Assembly: GCF_030814475.1 (NCBI RefSeq)
Contig: NZ_JAUSVF010000001.1
Span: 2,920,001 to 2,984,000 of the forward strand
Source: Pararhizobium capsulatum DSM 1112
Lineage (GTDB): Bacteria > Pseudomonadota > Alphaproteobacteria > Rhizobiales > Rhizobiaceae
Direction: 5' to 3'
Length of the DNA: 64,000 nucleotides
This document shows positions 44,958 through 53,757 of this stretch, piece by piece. Below the pieces are notes generated by a model, which worked only from the letters and a program-made list of their open reading frames with translations, had not been told where the DNA came from and ran no database searches. Position numbers and translations under genes: made by a program. Numbering within the stretch: the stretch's first letter is position 1; each line of letters begins with the position of its first letter.

Positions 44958-45269
44958 AAACTCTAGTGTACGCGTGGATTTAGTTTTTTTTCCAAGCGTA
45001 TAGTGGGGTCATAGGTGGTAATAATAATAATAGTTTAATAAGGCCAGAGTAAAAAGTTAGTGTTTACAGTAGCTTATAGCCGCTATTACGGGGGTATTAG
45101 TATTTATGCCTGTAATAATTTTTACCTGTAAAGCGAGAATTATTTATCTATCGCAACCCCCTCGGCCAAAAATGGGTCCATTAGTATAGATGTTTTCCCT
45201 CACGTAGGTATTAGAGGTCGTATGTATTGAAAGGTTTTAGCTCCAGTTTGGAGTTTAGGGGTAGTTTTA
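44938..45269. repeat. 18-bp perfect inverted repeat bracketing AT-rich noncoding DNA
   Basis: TAAAACTACCCCTAAACT at 44938-44955 and its exact inverse at 45252-45269. Between them about 296 bases are strongly AT-rich and without a gene (runs such as TAATAATAATAATAG). The first arm overlaps the end of the upstream gene. It could be a replication, transfer or recombination site. The remaining noncoding DNA to 45609 holds a GC-rich block and a promoter-like site. Confidence 0.6.
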
Positions 45270-45361
45270 TGGGGTCGTGGTTTAGAGCCCCCGGATGCCT
45301 CCCCAGCCACAGCCCCGGCCCCGGTAAACGCCGCCCCGCCCCGGCCCCGTAAATAGCGCTG

Positions 45362-45391
45362 CTGGACCCGCCTGACGACCGCCCTGGAGCG
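45362..45391. repeat. GC-rich 30-base block, copy 2
   Basis: CTGGACCCGCCTGAC then GACCGCCCTGGAGCG; 25 of 30 positions match 41453-41482. Confidence 0.5.
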
Positions 45392-45571
45392 TTTAGGGGG
45401 TGGCCGACCCGGTAGGCCCGACGGTCCTAAAAACTCCCCTACGGCCTCCTACGGCTCGCGACATAATTTAAGGTTGATCTAAAGCATGCGAATACACGGT
45501 ATGCGCTTACCTAGGGCGCAAACCTGACTGGGAATAAATCCAAGAAGACTAGTGTTTACAACGGGTTGAGC

Positions 45572-45600
45572 GTATAGTTATGAGTATAGGCTAACATAGG
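45572..45600. promoter_or_regulatory. Shared palindromic promoter/operator, copy 3
   Basis: GTATAGTTATGAG then TATAGGCTAACATAGG. It shares TATAGGCTAAC with copy 1 and precedes the IS-interrupted gene by ten bases. Confidence 0.5.
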
Positions 45601-45609
45601 GGGCTAACA

Positions 45610-45884
45610 GTGACCCGCGCAGCACGCAAAAACCAAGCACTTGGACTGCCGGAACCACCGGCAAGGACTTCTGCGTTTGATGCCCAGGAGTGGTACGTCC
45701 GAACTCTGCAATTACACGAGAACAACTTGCGCAGATTAGGCGTCCACGCAGACGATCGCATTCACATTCTCAAGCCGCTCGGCCACGAAATCTTCGAGGA
45801 AGGCTCCACGGTCTATGCCCACATCCAAAGAGCCCAGACCCATTCCTGCCGCGCCGTTGTAGTTTCTGAACTCGACGCCTGCAT
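45610..45884 (+). pseudogene. Element gene truncated by IS21-family insertion
   Basis: A GTG start behind AGGGGG opens a frame of 92 codons (EWYVRTLQLHENNLRRLGVHADDRIHILKP) that then runs into the insertion sequence, where it ends at 46020. The remaining protein is not recognised. No continuation that matches this frame is obvious past the right end of the IS. Confidence 0.55.
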
Positions 45885-46009
45885 TGTCAACGGCGGAGCA
45901 AAAGCAGGCCAGTGCGGCGGAGTAAAACCAGGCCAGCGGCAGGGCTGTGTTGCCGACATGGAAATGGCCCCGATCGGGGCCATTTCCATGTCGGCGGCGG
46001 TGATTTCGA

Positions 46010-46876
46010 TCAGGGTGTGAGGATTTCGCCGGTATCGGGGTCGACGGTTTGGGTGGCCTGGTTTTGCTCCGCCCCTGATGACGGATTGCGGCGGCGGGCG
46101 GCGGACTGTTTCAGCCGGTAGCTGTCACCATTCATGGTTAGGATGCTGACGTGGTGGGTCAGCCTGTCGAGCAACGCACCGGTCAGCCGCTCGGACCCTA
46201 GCACCGACGTCCAGTCCTCAAACGGCAGATTGGACGTGACGATCGTCGAGCCGCGTTCGTAGCGTTGCGAGAAGGTCTCGAACAACAGCTCCGCTCCGGT
46301 CGATGACAAGGGGACATAGCCGAGTTCATCGATGATCAGCAGTTTTACCGAAGCCAGATCGCGCTGCAGCTTGAGAAGCCGCCGCTCGTCACGCGCCTCC
46401 AGGAGCTGACTGACCAACGAGGCTGCAGTGGTGAACGTGACGGTGAAGCCTTTCTGGCAGGCGGCGAGGCCCAGAGCGAGCGCGACATGGGTCTTGCCGG
46501 TGCCACTGTTGCCGAGAGCGATGATGTTGTCGCGCCGCAGGATGTATTCGCAACGGGCAAGCTCCAGGACAAGCATCTTGTTCAAGCCGGGTATGGCCGT
46601 GAAGTCGAAGGTGTCGAAGCTTTTGACCGCCGGGAAGCGAGCCGCGCGAATGCGCCGTTCGACTGTCCGGCGTTCCCGGTCGATCAGTTCCAATTCAATC
46701 AGGCGCAACAGATAGCGGGGATGGTCGACGCCGCTCTCGGCGCATTCCCGTGCTACCTTCTCATACTCGCGCAACACCGTCGGCAGTTTTAATTGCTTGA
46801 GATGGTGGGACAGAAGGATTTGCGGGGTTCCACCCGTTGTGCCTGATGGCATCGTGTCGCTTGCTGTGCGGGTCAT
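46010..46876 (-). CDS. istB: IS21-family helper ATPase IstB
   Basis: A 288-residue AAA+ ATPase related to DnaC. Walker A GNSGTGKTHVALALG near 109, Walker B LLIIDELGYVPLS near 168, and SNLPFEDWTSVLGSERLTGALLDRLTHHV. It helps target choice for the IstA transposase. Overlaps istA by four bases. Intact. Confidence 0.95.
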   Translation of the reverse strand: MTRTASDTMPSGTTGGTPQILLSHHLKQLKLPTVLREYEKVARECAESGVDHPRYLLRLIELELIDRERRTVERRIRAARFPAVKSFDTFDFTAIPGLNKMLVLELARCEYILRRDNIIALGNSGTGKTHVALALGLAACQKGFTVTFTTAASLVSQLLEARDERRLLKLQRDLASVKLLIIDELGYVPLSSTGAELLFETFSQRYERGSTIVTSNLPFEDWTSVLGSERLTGALLDRLTHHVSILTMNGDSYRLKQSAARRRNPSSGAEQNQATQTVDPDTGEILTP

Positions 46877-48360
46877 GCTGCCAACACCGAATAGTCTGCC
46901 GCCAAGGTAATCTTCACATCCATCTTCGGCAGATGCGGATAGGCAGCAAGATCAAGTCGGGCTGGACGACGTTCGATACGTGCCAGTGCAATCAGTTTGA
47001 CCGCATCGAAGCCGGCTGCGCCCAGATGGATCGCTTCGGTCACAGCAAAGGTGACGACGTCCTTTGGCATTGCCTCCAGAAGCCGCAGCACCTGGATGAA
47101 CTCACGCTTACCCCGATTGCCCATTCGCGCTTCCAGCAAATGGCGCAGATGCTGGAACACCTCCGGCAGGTCCCACCCCTGCAAGGCGGCTGCCTGGTCG
47201 AGCGCATTGGGCTTCATCTCGATCAGCGCCAGATAATGCAGCGGATTGGAGACGAATACGCCTTCGCCATAGGACCGTGGGTGGCGTGCGATCTCCTGGC
47301 CTCTACACAGGATGACGACCTCCTCGACAAAGCCCTTCACCACAATATCCTGGAAGCCGTAGGCGGTCGGCACTGAGTAGTCGTTGGTGCGATAGCGCAC
47401 CAACGACATTGATGAGACACGACCGGCACGCTTCTCGCAGGGTTCAAGCGGCACGGCCGGGAGGCGGCGCAGTGCCGCGGTATCGGCCACCAGACGTTCA
47501 CCAATGGTCTCGGTGTGCCGACCGGCGCATTCACTCTGGCGGCCCCGACAACGGTCTTCGAGCATTGCGTTCAACGCCTCGAAGCTTGCCACCTGCGGGA
47601 TCGGCACCATGAAGTTGGCACGCGAGAACTTCACCAGCCCCTCGACCTTGCCCTTGTCGTTGCCCTTGGCCGGTCGCCCGAACCGGTCCCGGAACAGGTA
47701 GTGACTGACGAGTTCGGTGAAGGCACGGGTTCGATCGCGTTTGCCGTCGCCGCAGATTTTGGCCACCGCGATCTTGAGGTTGTCGTAGAGGATCGAAAGC
47801 GGCACGCCGCCAAAGAATGCAAAGGCCGAGACATGCCCATCGAGGAATGCCTCCGTCGTCTCGCGCGGATAGGCCTTCACGAAACACGCATCCGACTGCG
47901 GGATATCCATGCAGAAGAAATGTATCTTCTGGCGCACACCGCCGATGATGGCGATCGCCTCGCCAAAGTCGACCTGTGCATGTCCCGGCGGATGCGATAG
48001 CGGCACGAACGTCTCTCGACCCTTGGATCGGCAAATCCTGACGTAGTCCTTCACCACCGTGTAGCCACCGCCAAAGCCATGTTCGTCACGCAACCGTTCG
48101 AATATCCGCTTGGCACTGTGTCGTTGCTTCACCGGCCCGGCCTGATCCGACTGCAAAATCTCATCGATGACTGGAAGCAACATTCCAAGCTTTGGCTTGC
48201 CTACAGGCTTCGTGCGCGTATAGCCCGGTGGAAGCGAGAATCGGCACATCTTCGAAACCGTCTCACGGCTTAAACCGAAGACCCGAGAGGCCTCGCGGCG
48301 GCTGTGACCCTCAACGAAAACAAACCGGCGAACGGCGGCGTAACTCTCCACGACAAACAT
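46873..48360 (-). CDS. istA: IS21-family transposase IstA
   Basis: A 495-residue DDE transposase: N-terminal helix-turn-helix (HSRREASRVFGLSRETVSKMC), catalytic core with Asp in GHAQVDFGEA, Asp in LSILYDNLKIAV and Glu in KGKVEGLVKF, and a C-terminal beta-barrel. No stop or frameshift, so the element may be active. Confidence 0.95.
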   Translation of the reverse strand: MFVVESYAAVRRFVFVEGHSRREASRVFGLSRETVSKMCRFSLPPGYTRTKPVGKPKLGMLLPVIDEILQSDQAGPVKQRHSAKRIFERLRDEHGFGGGYTVVKDYVRICRSKGRETFVPLSHPPGHAQVDFGEAIAIIGGVRQKIHFFCMDIPQSDACFVKAYPRETTEAFLDGHVSAFAFFGGVPLSILYDNLKIAVAKICGDGKRDRTRAFTELVSHYLFRDRFGRPAKGNDKGKVEGLVKFSRANFMVPIPQVASFEALNAMLEDRCRGRQSECAGRHTETIGERLVADTAALRRLPAVPLEPCEKRAGRVSSMSLVRYRTNDYSVPTAYGFQDIVVKGFVEEVVILCRGQEIARHPRSYGEGVFVSNPLHYLALIEMKPNALDQAAALQGWDLPEVFQHLRHLLEARMGNRGKREFIQVLRLLEAMPKDVVTFAVTEAIHLGAAGFDAVKLIALARIERRPARLDLAAYPHLPKMDVKITLAADYSVLAA

Positions 48361-48489
48361 CCCCGGCCGCCCTCAAAAAGAGGACAGCCTACCACTGGCT
48401 GGATTTTACTCCGCCCCGCCAGGCAATATGCCGGCGTTCACTGGTAGACTTTGTCACCGCCCTGCCCAGTAGATGCGCCGTGGCTGACA

Positions 48490-48615
48490 ATACCGACCGC
48501 GCTTTCAGAAATACAGGATATGTTGAACGAGCCGATCTCAAAGGAGGATCGCGAAGCTCTAAACCGCCTTACAGAATATCTCACCATCTCCCTTGGTATG
48601 AAGCCCGCCGCCTGA
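48490..48615 (+). pseudogene. Orphan C-terminal coding fragment next to the IS21 end
   Basis: Open to the IS end, this frame reads IPTALSEIQDMLNEPISKED, then REALNRLTEYLTISLGMKPAA and a stop at 48613. The SKEDREALNRLTEYL pattern looks like the last helices of a MarR-type regulator. The N-terminal part is missing, so the IS probably removed it or arrived with a deletion. A tiny gene from ATG 48520 is possible but less likely. Confidence 0.4.
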
Positions 48616-48631
48616 CGGCGAAACAGTTAAG

Positions 48632-49292
48632 CTACACGATCCCCCACGCCCGAAACCTCCCCCTGCCCGTCATCTCCCGCAGACCCAGCTCCAAAACAAT
48701 CCGCCGCGCCGCCTGCGGCGTCACATCAAGCGTTTTCGCCACCATCCCGGCTGACACCAGCGGTCGCGCTATCACCAGCTCTACCAATTCCGGCAGCTTT
48801 GACGAGGTCCGGCGCCTCTCCAGCTTCCGCTCCATCAGCGTTCTGGCCAGCAGCAGCCGGTCCTGCTCTTTCATGCCGATCTCGGCCGCCGCCAAAAACC
48901 CGTGGGCGATGGCGAGCAGCCGGGTTCCCCGATCGCGATGCCGGCGCCGATCGACGGGGATGGTTTTCAGGCCGAGGTTGATGGCGGCGAGATGGGCGCC
49001 GGTGGTGATGCCGACCTGACGCAGGATAGAGGCGCAAAACAGCCGGCCGAGCCAGGGGGCGTGCCGAAGGACGGAAAGCTCGTTCCAGGCATCGAGGACG
49101 ACGATAACCTGCAGCGCTGCCGGCAGGTTTTCTGCCTGCCGCAGCACGCCGCGCCATTCGTCGAGCCTGGAATCCTCGTCCCAGTCGAGATCATAGACGA
49201 GAGAGTCTCGTTCGCGGGTATCGGCGCGCCCGAGCCGCTTTGCCTGCTCAATCGCGGCTTCCGACCGAGCGAGCACCGCATCGATGGCGGCA
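48632..49292 (-). pseudogene. DUF1612-type rhizobial protein, C-terminal part (split by IS630)
   Basis: About 220 codons: [48 protein letters not shown]-like [21 protein letters not shown], and a C-terminal helix-turn-helix [20 protein letters not shown] ending [13 protein letters not shown]. This is the second half of a protein common on rhizobial plasmids (DUF1612, RHE_PE00001-like). The first half is at 50346-50822. Joining across the IS at the TA target restores one frame (LPGVD-YAAIDAV). Confidence 0.85.
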
Positions 49293-49307
49293 TAGAGCAT
49301 CGGGCGA

Positions 49308-49883
49308 TTAATGTGCAACGCATCCAGCTTGTCGGAAATAGTTCCAGCATTCCTGTGGGGTGAACAGGTCGCAGACTTTTCCGACGACTTTCCAGAGATC
49401 GTCGTAGGTCCTGGCCTTCATTTTTCGCAGCAGTGTCTTGAGCTTGGAAAAGGCCATTTCAATCGGATTGTTGTCTGGCGAATATCGCGGCAGGAAGAGT
49501 ATCCATGCCTTTCTTTCGGCGATGGCAGCGGCCGCTCTGGGGCTTTTGTGGACGTTGAGGTTGTCCCAGATCACCACGTCGCCCGGCTCAAGCGTCGGTG
49601 CGAGTTGGGTTCGCACGTAGGTGTCGAACTTGTCTCCATCCATGGCTCCATCGACGACAAAGGGGGCGGTGATGGCATCGCAGCGCAGACCGGCGATAAA
49701 GGTCTGGGTGTGCCATTTGCCAAAAGGGGCGTCCGCTTGCAGACGCTTGCCCCTTTTGCTCCTGCCGCGCAGCGGCGTCATGTTGGTTTTGACCGAAGTC
49801 TCGTCCACAAAGACGAGACGTCCGGGGCACTTTTGCATAGCGGGTCGACGATGTTCACGCCACTTATCGCGTTCCCGGCGCAC
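49308..49883 (-). CDS. IS630-family transposase, DDE catalytic part (OrfB)
   Basis: A 191-residue frame with the DDE residues: Asp in [13 protein letters not shown], Asp in [13 protein letters not shown] and Glu in [16 protein letters not shown]. It lacks its own DNA-binding domain, which is in OrfA. A run of eight A residues (minus strand, 49923-49916) at the overlap with OrfA is a plausible slippage site making the full fusion. Confidence 0.9.
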   Translation of the reverse strand: MRRERDKWREHRRPAMQKCPGRLVFVDETSVKTNMTPLRGRSKRGKRLQADAPFGKWHTQTFIAGLRCDAITAPFVVDGAMDGDKFDTYVRTQLAPTLEPGDVVIWDNLNVHKSPRAAAAIAERKAWILFLPRYSPDNNPIEMAFSKLKTLLRKMKARTYDDLWKVVGKVCDLFTPQECWNYFRQAGCVAH

Positions 49884-50265
49884 GTCGGCGCGTTCGCGTT
49901 CCGATGCCAGCAGTGTTTTTTTTATAGGTGAAGCCAGCCCGGCAGAGCAGCTTTGACAGGTTCGAAGGATCAGCCTTCATACCATGATGCTCTTCCAGCC
50001 ACGTCGCCAAGTCAGGCATGGTTATATCCGGTTGCGCCTCTACCTTGGCGATAATGGCGTCCTGGTAAGGACCCAATTTGCCGCCACCGCCGGGCCGTCC
50101 TCGCCGGGACGGCTCGACTGAACCCGTTCGATCCGCCCGCTGCTTGAGCCGAACAGCCGTGGCGGGCGAAACTTTGAAAGCAGCAGCTGCTGCTCGGCGC
50201 GTTTCGCCCTGCGTTATCGCATCAACAATCCGCTGGCGAAGGTCCGAAGAATAGGCGCGAGACAT
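49864..50265 (-). CDS. IS630-family transposase, DNA-binding part (OrfA)
   Basis: A 133-residue frame with a helix-turn-helix (SSDLRQRIVDAITQGETRRA, AAFKVSPATAVRLKQRA), a basic linker RRGRPGGGGKL and a second helical domain. It ends shortly after AGFTYKKN at the A8 run, where frameshifting into OrfB is expected. The start at 50265 (MSRAYSS) is typical. Confidence 0.88.
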   Translation of the reverse strand: MSRAYSSDLRQRIVDAITQGETRRAAAAAFKVSPATAVRLKQRADRTGSVEPSRRGRPGGGGKLGPYQDAIIAKVEAQPDITMPDLATWLEEHHGMKADPSNLSKLLCRAGFTYKKNTAGIGTRTRRRAPGTR

Positions 50266-50345
50266 GGCAAGTCCTCCTGCCATGTTGAATCACAGAACCG
50301 ATGCAGAGGGAACCGCAGTATTCATAAAAGCCGCCCGACGCTCTA

Positions 50346-50822
50346 GTCAACGCCGGGCAGGTTTTCGATGTCGTCGATATCTTCCCCCTCCCCTTCCGGA
50401 TCGGTTGCGACCGCCGGCCGAATAACTCCGGCCGTCGTCGCCTCGTCCCCGCCGCCCGACCCGATCTCCGAGGTTTTCCGCAGCGAGCGGATGCCGTCGG
50501 CGGACAGCGCCCATTCCGGTGACTGGGCAGCGACGCGCCGACGGGTTCGCAGCACGTCCCGGGCGATTGTCAGTTCGTGGGTGGGTGTGCGAATATCTCT
50601 GATATCGTCGTGGAGGACGAGGTCTTCGAGATGGACGAGTTCGCCGTCGATCCACAAGGAGGCGCAAGCGTCGGTGAAGTGGGAGCGCTCAATCCATCCC
50701 TGACCGACCGGTGAGCGGGCGATGCGCTCGTCGAGGCGTGTGAGCGCGATTGCCGCGTCGAAAGCCGGCCGCATCAAGGTCGTCATGCTGATTTTCGCGA
50801 GATCGTAAGCCATTGAAATCAT
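50346..50822 (-). pseudogene. DUF1612-type rhizobial protein, N-terminal part (split by IS630)
   Basis: About 159 codons: MAYDLAKISMTTLMRPAFDA, ALTRLDERIARSPVGQGWIERSHF-like text, LWIDGELVHLEDLVLHDD, RDIRTPTHELTIARDVLRTRRRV and ALSADGIRSLR. It stops in the first bases of the IS630 element. With 48632-49292 it makes one gene of about 379 codons. ATG at 50822 or 50813 could start it. The 446 bases beyond (50823-51268) are AT-rich and without a supported gene. Confidence 0.85.
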
Positions 50823-51268
50823 GGTAAATGATTTCTTAAAGGAACTCTATCCGAATATTACAGTTCCTCACATGGTATGGCTGCGGGATGACCTTATAAC
50901 CATCGATAAGTATCGCTTATCGTTTGTCATGTATATCTGGAATTTTTTATGCCATCTAGACAAATTTATACGCTCACTGTTTTAGAGAGATGAAAAATCT
51001 AACACAATTTTCGCATTCCCCATTTCGATTTGCTATCGAAAGACTATGGAAATCTTAAATTTTGGAACCCGCCCAACAGAGACGTGCAGTCATCTCCGAC
51101 ATTCAGCCGAGCACCTTTTCCACCGTTCGATGCTGTTTTGTTCCAAGCTGAGCCCGGCAGCACATGGTTCTCTCCACGCGTCAATCAGACCGTCAAGGAC
51201 GACGAGGAAACAATCGATGGTCCGATTTTTGCTGTGCGGGCTTGAAGGTCCGCAAAACACAGTTTTGC

Positions 51269-51700
51269 CTAGGCTGCGAAATGGCAGGGAAGCGGAAAGT
51301 CCTCCATCATTGGTAATTCCAGTTGACCAGCCTGCCAAATCCGCTCGTTCTTGATGAGTGCCTTTTTAACCCGAACCAAAATCATCTTTTGGTCGAGAGA
51401 CAGATGAGCACCGCGAGCCTTGCACGCGCTGTGCTCTACCACGGTTTGGACCAGGCGCGCCCTCTCCGGGTTTGCGTCCAGCCAAGCCTCAAGTATGCTC
51501 GCAACTCTGCAAATTTTGGATCGAGACAGAAGTCCGTCTCGATGCATATGCCCGCCAATTCTTCGGACCTCGCCATGTTTGTAATAATATTCCCTAGCGT
51601 ACTCCCAATTTTTTTTAATTAATACTTCAAAATCGAGCACTCTTTTAGCCTGATAATCATACGACCTACTAATATTCCTTACTTCTATTCCCGCAGTCAT
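51269..51700 (-). CDS. Hypothetical basic protein
   Basis: A 143-residue basic protein (KNWEYAREYYYKHGEVRRIGGHM, SLDQKMILVRVKKALIKNERIW). GGGGGTG precedes the ATG at a good distance. No family recognised. The following 51701-52299 shows only short conflicting frames on both strands, for example a broken minus-strand frame with FRPLVVIDWLPGLFRKQNGL. I read that stretch as degraded DNA and call no gene there. Confidence 0.5.
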   Translation of the reverse strand: MTAGIEVRNISRSYDYQAKRVLDFEVLIKKNWEYAREYYYKHGEVRRIGGHMHRDGLLSRSKICRVASILEAWLDANPERARLVQTVVEHSACKARGAHLSLDQKMILVRVKKALIKNERIWQAGQLELPMMEDFPLPCHFAA

Positions 51701-52299
51701 TATTCACCCCCCGCTTGCCGTGCCAACATTGTGATGGTGGGGTCATTTTCATCTAGGTTCAACCCCTGTGTCTCAAACAGCTCAGAAAGTCAGATCTCGC
51801 CAATCCCGCTCTCGCTTCGCCGTCGGTCAGAAACGTCGAGGACAAGCGGACCGCAGGTAACCGCCTGATGGCCCTGAGGAGATTTCGCTTTTGGTGCCAG
51901 CGATATGCTGTTCGTCATCAACGAAGCAGTCGAGGAAATTGCTCCATTCCTGAGTGGTGCGGCCGGCGTGGGAAAGCTCTGTTCCAGTTCCTCCATGCCG
52001 TCGTCTGTCAGCGCGGTGGTGGAGTTGTCCTCCCCGGTACAGATATTGATGACGCTGCAGTAGGCCGTCCAAACCGCAGAATAAGGGTATTCCCCCCACC
52101 TAGGTCCTCGTCGATCGCCCCGGCCGCCAGCAATCCGTTTTGCTTCCGGAATAAACCGGGCAGCCAGTCAATCACCACCAAGGGACGGAAGGTTCGCCCA
52201 TGCGACCCGTTCAGCATTCAAAAACCTCTCTGACGACCGCATCATTTGTCGATTTCAGCCGCCGGCGGCACCATCTCCCAGACTTAAAAGGAGATCGTC

Positions 52300-52854
52300 A
52301 TGAAGAAATTTTGGGAGCCTTGGAAATGGTTTGAGCTTGCCATGTCCAAGGTGTTGGGAATCCTGTTAGGACTATGGCAAGCGTTACTGAGCCTGGTCGG
52401 AATCCATCCGAAAGCCCCTCGCGGGACGCACCAGGATATTAAGTCAGTCGACGTCGCAGACGCTTATCTCGACGAAGCCGAGCATCAGGCTGGGACCGAT
52501 GCCGCTCTGTCGGGATTGCAGGAAGCACCCGACGTCGTTCTTGCGTATGCGCGTGCATCTGTCACGGAACGGGTTTCAATGGATCTGGGCAAGCTCTCGG
52601 CGACGGAGCAGGACTGGCTGCTGAGACTGACGGATCGCGATCTGATCTTGCTGTCAGCGTCTGGACGCGCGGCATGCGCAAGGTCGCTCCAGTACATGAT
52701 AGTCATTCCGTCTTTGCCGAGAGCGAAACGAGAAAAGTTGCCCGAGGAACTTCCGACAGTTTTGCACGTGCCCACGGACGAAGATCACGTCCGCGAGCGG
52801 TTCATGATGTCAGTGCGCAGCGGTGGGCACGCGCTTGCGCTCAAGCCGCATTGA
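52300..52854 (+). CDS. Rhizobial plasmid-type hypothetical protein
   Basis: A 184-residue protein with a hydrophobic N-terminal segment (MSKVLGILLGLWQALLSLVGI, about residues 15-35) and a soluble part containing RVSMDLGKLSATEQDWLLRLTDRDLILLSASGRAACARSL-like text. AAGGAG precedes the ATG. I have the impression of similar proteins on rhizobial plasmids, function unknown. Its 3' end overlaps the convergent small gene by 45 bases. Confidence 0.6.
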   Translation: MKKFWEPWKWFELAMSKVLGILLGLWQALLSLVGIHPKAPRGTHQDIKSVDVADAYLDEAEHQAGTDAALSGLQEAPDVVLAYARASVTERVSMDLGKLSATEQDWLLRLTDRDLILLSASGRAACARSLQYMIVIPSLPRAKREKLPEELPTVLHVPTDEDHVRERFMMSVRSGGHALALKPH

Positions 52855-53001
52855 TACGCCCGCAGTTCTGATGCGAGTGGCCGATTGCGAGATCGGCCGC
52901 CGCGACAATTCAGAAAGTCGGATCGCATCTGCCAGACCTGCAATTTCCCAAACATCGCTGCCGAAGCGATCGTATAGCTCTTCATCCGACAAGCCACTCA
53001 T
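52810..53001 (-). CDS. Small hypothetical protein
   Basis: A 63-residue protein, MSGLSDEELYDRFGSDVWEI then LADAIRLSELSRR; the C-terminal half lies antisense to the end of the plus-strand gene and may be spurious extension. Coupled to the preceding gene (ATGA), which supports it as real. Confidence 0.45.
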   Translation of the reverse strand: MSGLSDEELYDRFGSDVWEIAGLADAIRLSELSRRPISQSATRIRTAGVSMRLERKRVPTAAH

Positions 53002-53312
53002 TTTGCACCGCGGGCACGATCAATGTGGGCTTGGCGCTGGTCGAGGGCGACGCGTAGACGTCGAACTTCGGCTTCAAGCGATGCAACGTGACGGACGGCG
53101 CGAATAGCTACGCGCCCGAGGTCGTCAGCACGGCCGCGGGCGGCTTCAAGCTCGCAAGCGTATTTGTAAGCTGCGCGACGTTCACGCCCTTCAGCGACGG
53201 CTTGTGCGCCAGCAGCCATGCAACTCTCCAGCGTCGATGCGATGCCCAGAGATAGGATCGCAAGTTCGCCTGCAGCGCGTCCAGCGGGATCACGGCTTGT
53301 GTAGATCGACAT
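52998..53312 (-). CDS. Small Ala/Arg-rich helical hypothetical protein
   Basis: A 104-residue helical protein (AYKYACELEAARGRADDLGR, HVASLEAEVRRLRVALDQRQ) with a coiled-coil end. The start at 53312 has AGGAG eight bases upstream. Forms a two-gene unit with 52810-53001. Not recognised. From 53313 to 53907 I see no gene. Confidence 0.5.
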   Translation of the reverse strand: MSIYTSRDPAGRAAGELAILSLGIASTLESCMAAGAQAVAEGRERRAAYKYACELEAARGRADDLGRVAIRAVRHVASLEAEVRRLRVALDQRQAHIDRARGAK

Positions 53313-53700
53313 TCGCAGCACTCCTTGTTCAACTGCCGATACCCATACAGGGATCTGGCGTCGTTGAGAGCCCGTCGTTGTTTGGCAGCGTTAATTCTTC
53401 GCGATCGACGATCCCGGTCAGAATTTTGTCACCCAGTCATCGACATGATCCTTGCGGGTCAAGTATGGATACGGCAGGATGGCTTCCGATACGGACTGGG
53501 TGACAGGCACAGCGTCCCCACTCCGGCTACTCACGAGTAGCTTAAGCGCAGCGGTGGTGCGTCACTTGCGCGCTTCAGAATCCCCATGACATCGTCAGGA
53601 CGACTGGAATGTTGCTTGCTCACAAACCAGGATGTCCACGGGTGTCCGGGATGGGGCGAACGCAAATTTCGAAACGCATATGTCGGATTTGAAGATAGGT

Positions 53701-53721
53701 GCCGCTAGGTTCACTAGCGGC
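53701..53721. other. Perfect hairpin in noncoding DNA
   Basis: GCCGCTAG-GTTCA-CTAGCGGC, extended by one more T-A pair. No T run follows, so it is not a clear terminator. Confidence 0.4.
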
Positions 53722-53757
53722 ATGTTTGGCCAATGCTCGGAGCCGTCCGACAACAAA

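Larger units (their letters stand above)
45885..48489 (-). mobile_element. IS21-family insertion sequence
   Basis: About 2.6 kb carrying istA-istB. The ends begin TGTCA (45885) and finish TGACA (48489). Degenerate repeats lie inside each end, such as GGCGGAGTAAAACCAGG on the left (45918-45934) against GGCGGAGTAAAATCCAG on the right when inverted. Multiple internal end repeats are normal for IS21. No clear target duplication is seen, so the outer limits are tentative. Confidence 0.8.
49295..50343 (-). mobile_element. IS630-family insertion sequence
   Basis: 1049 bases flanked by the TA target duplication (49293-49294 and 50344-50345). Terminal inverted repeats: GAGCATCGGGCGATTAATG on the left, and GAGCGTCGGGCGGCTTTTATG-like on the right when inverted. 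It carries a two-frame transposase and splits a DUF1612-type gene. Ends are well defined. Confidence 0.92.

Noticed and set aside
51701..52299. Short frames on both strands, including a minus-strand frame with FRPLVVIDWLPGLFRKQNGL
   Set aside because: Frames are short, conflict with each other, need a frameshift to extend and match no family I know; left as probable degraded DNA.
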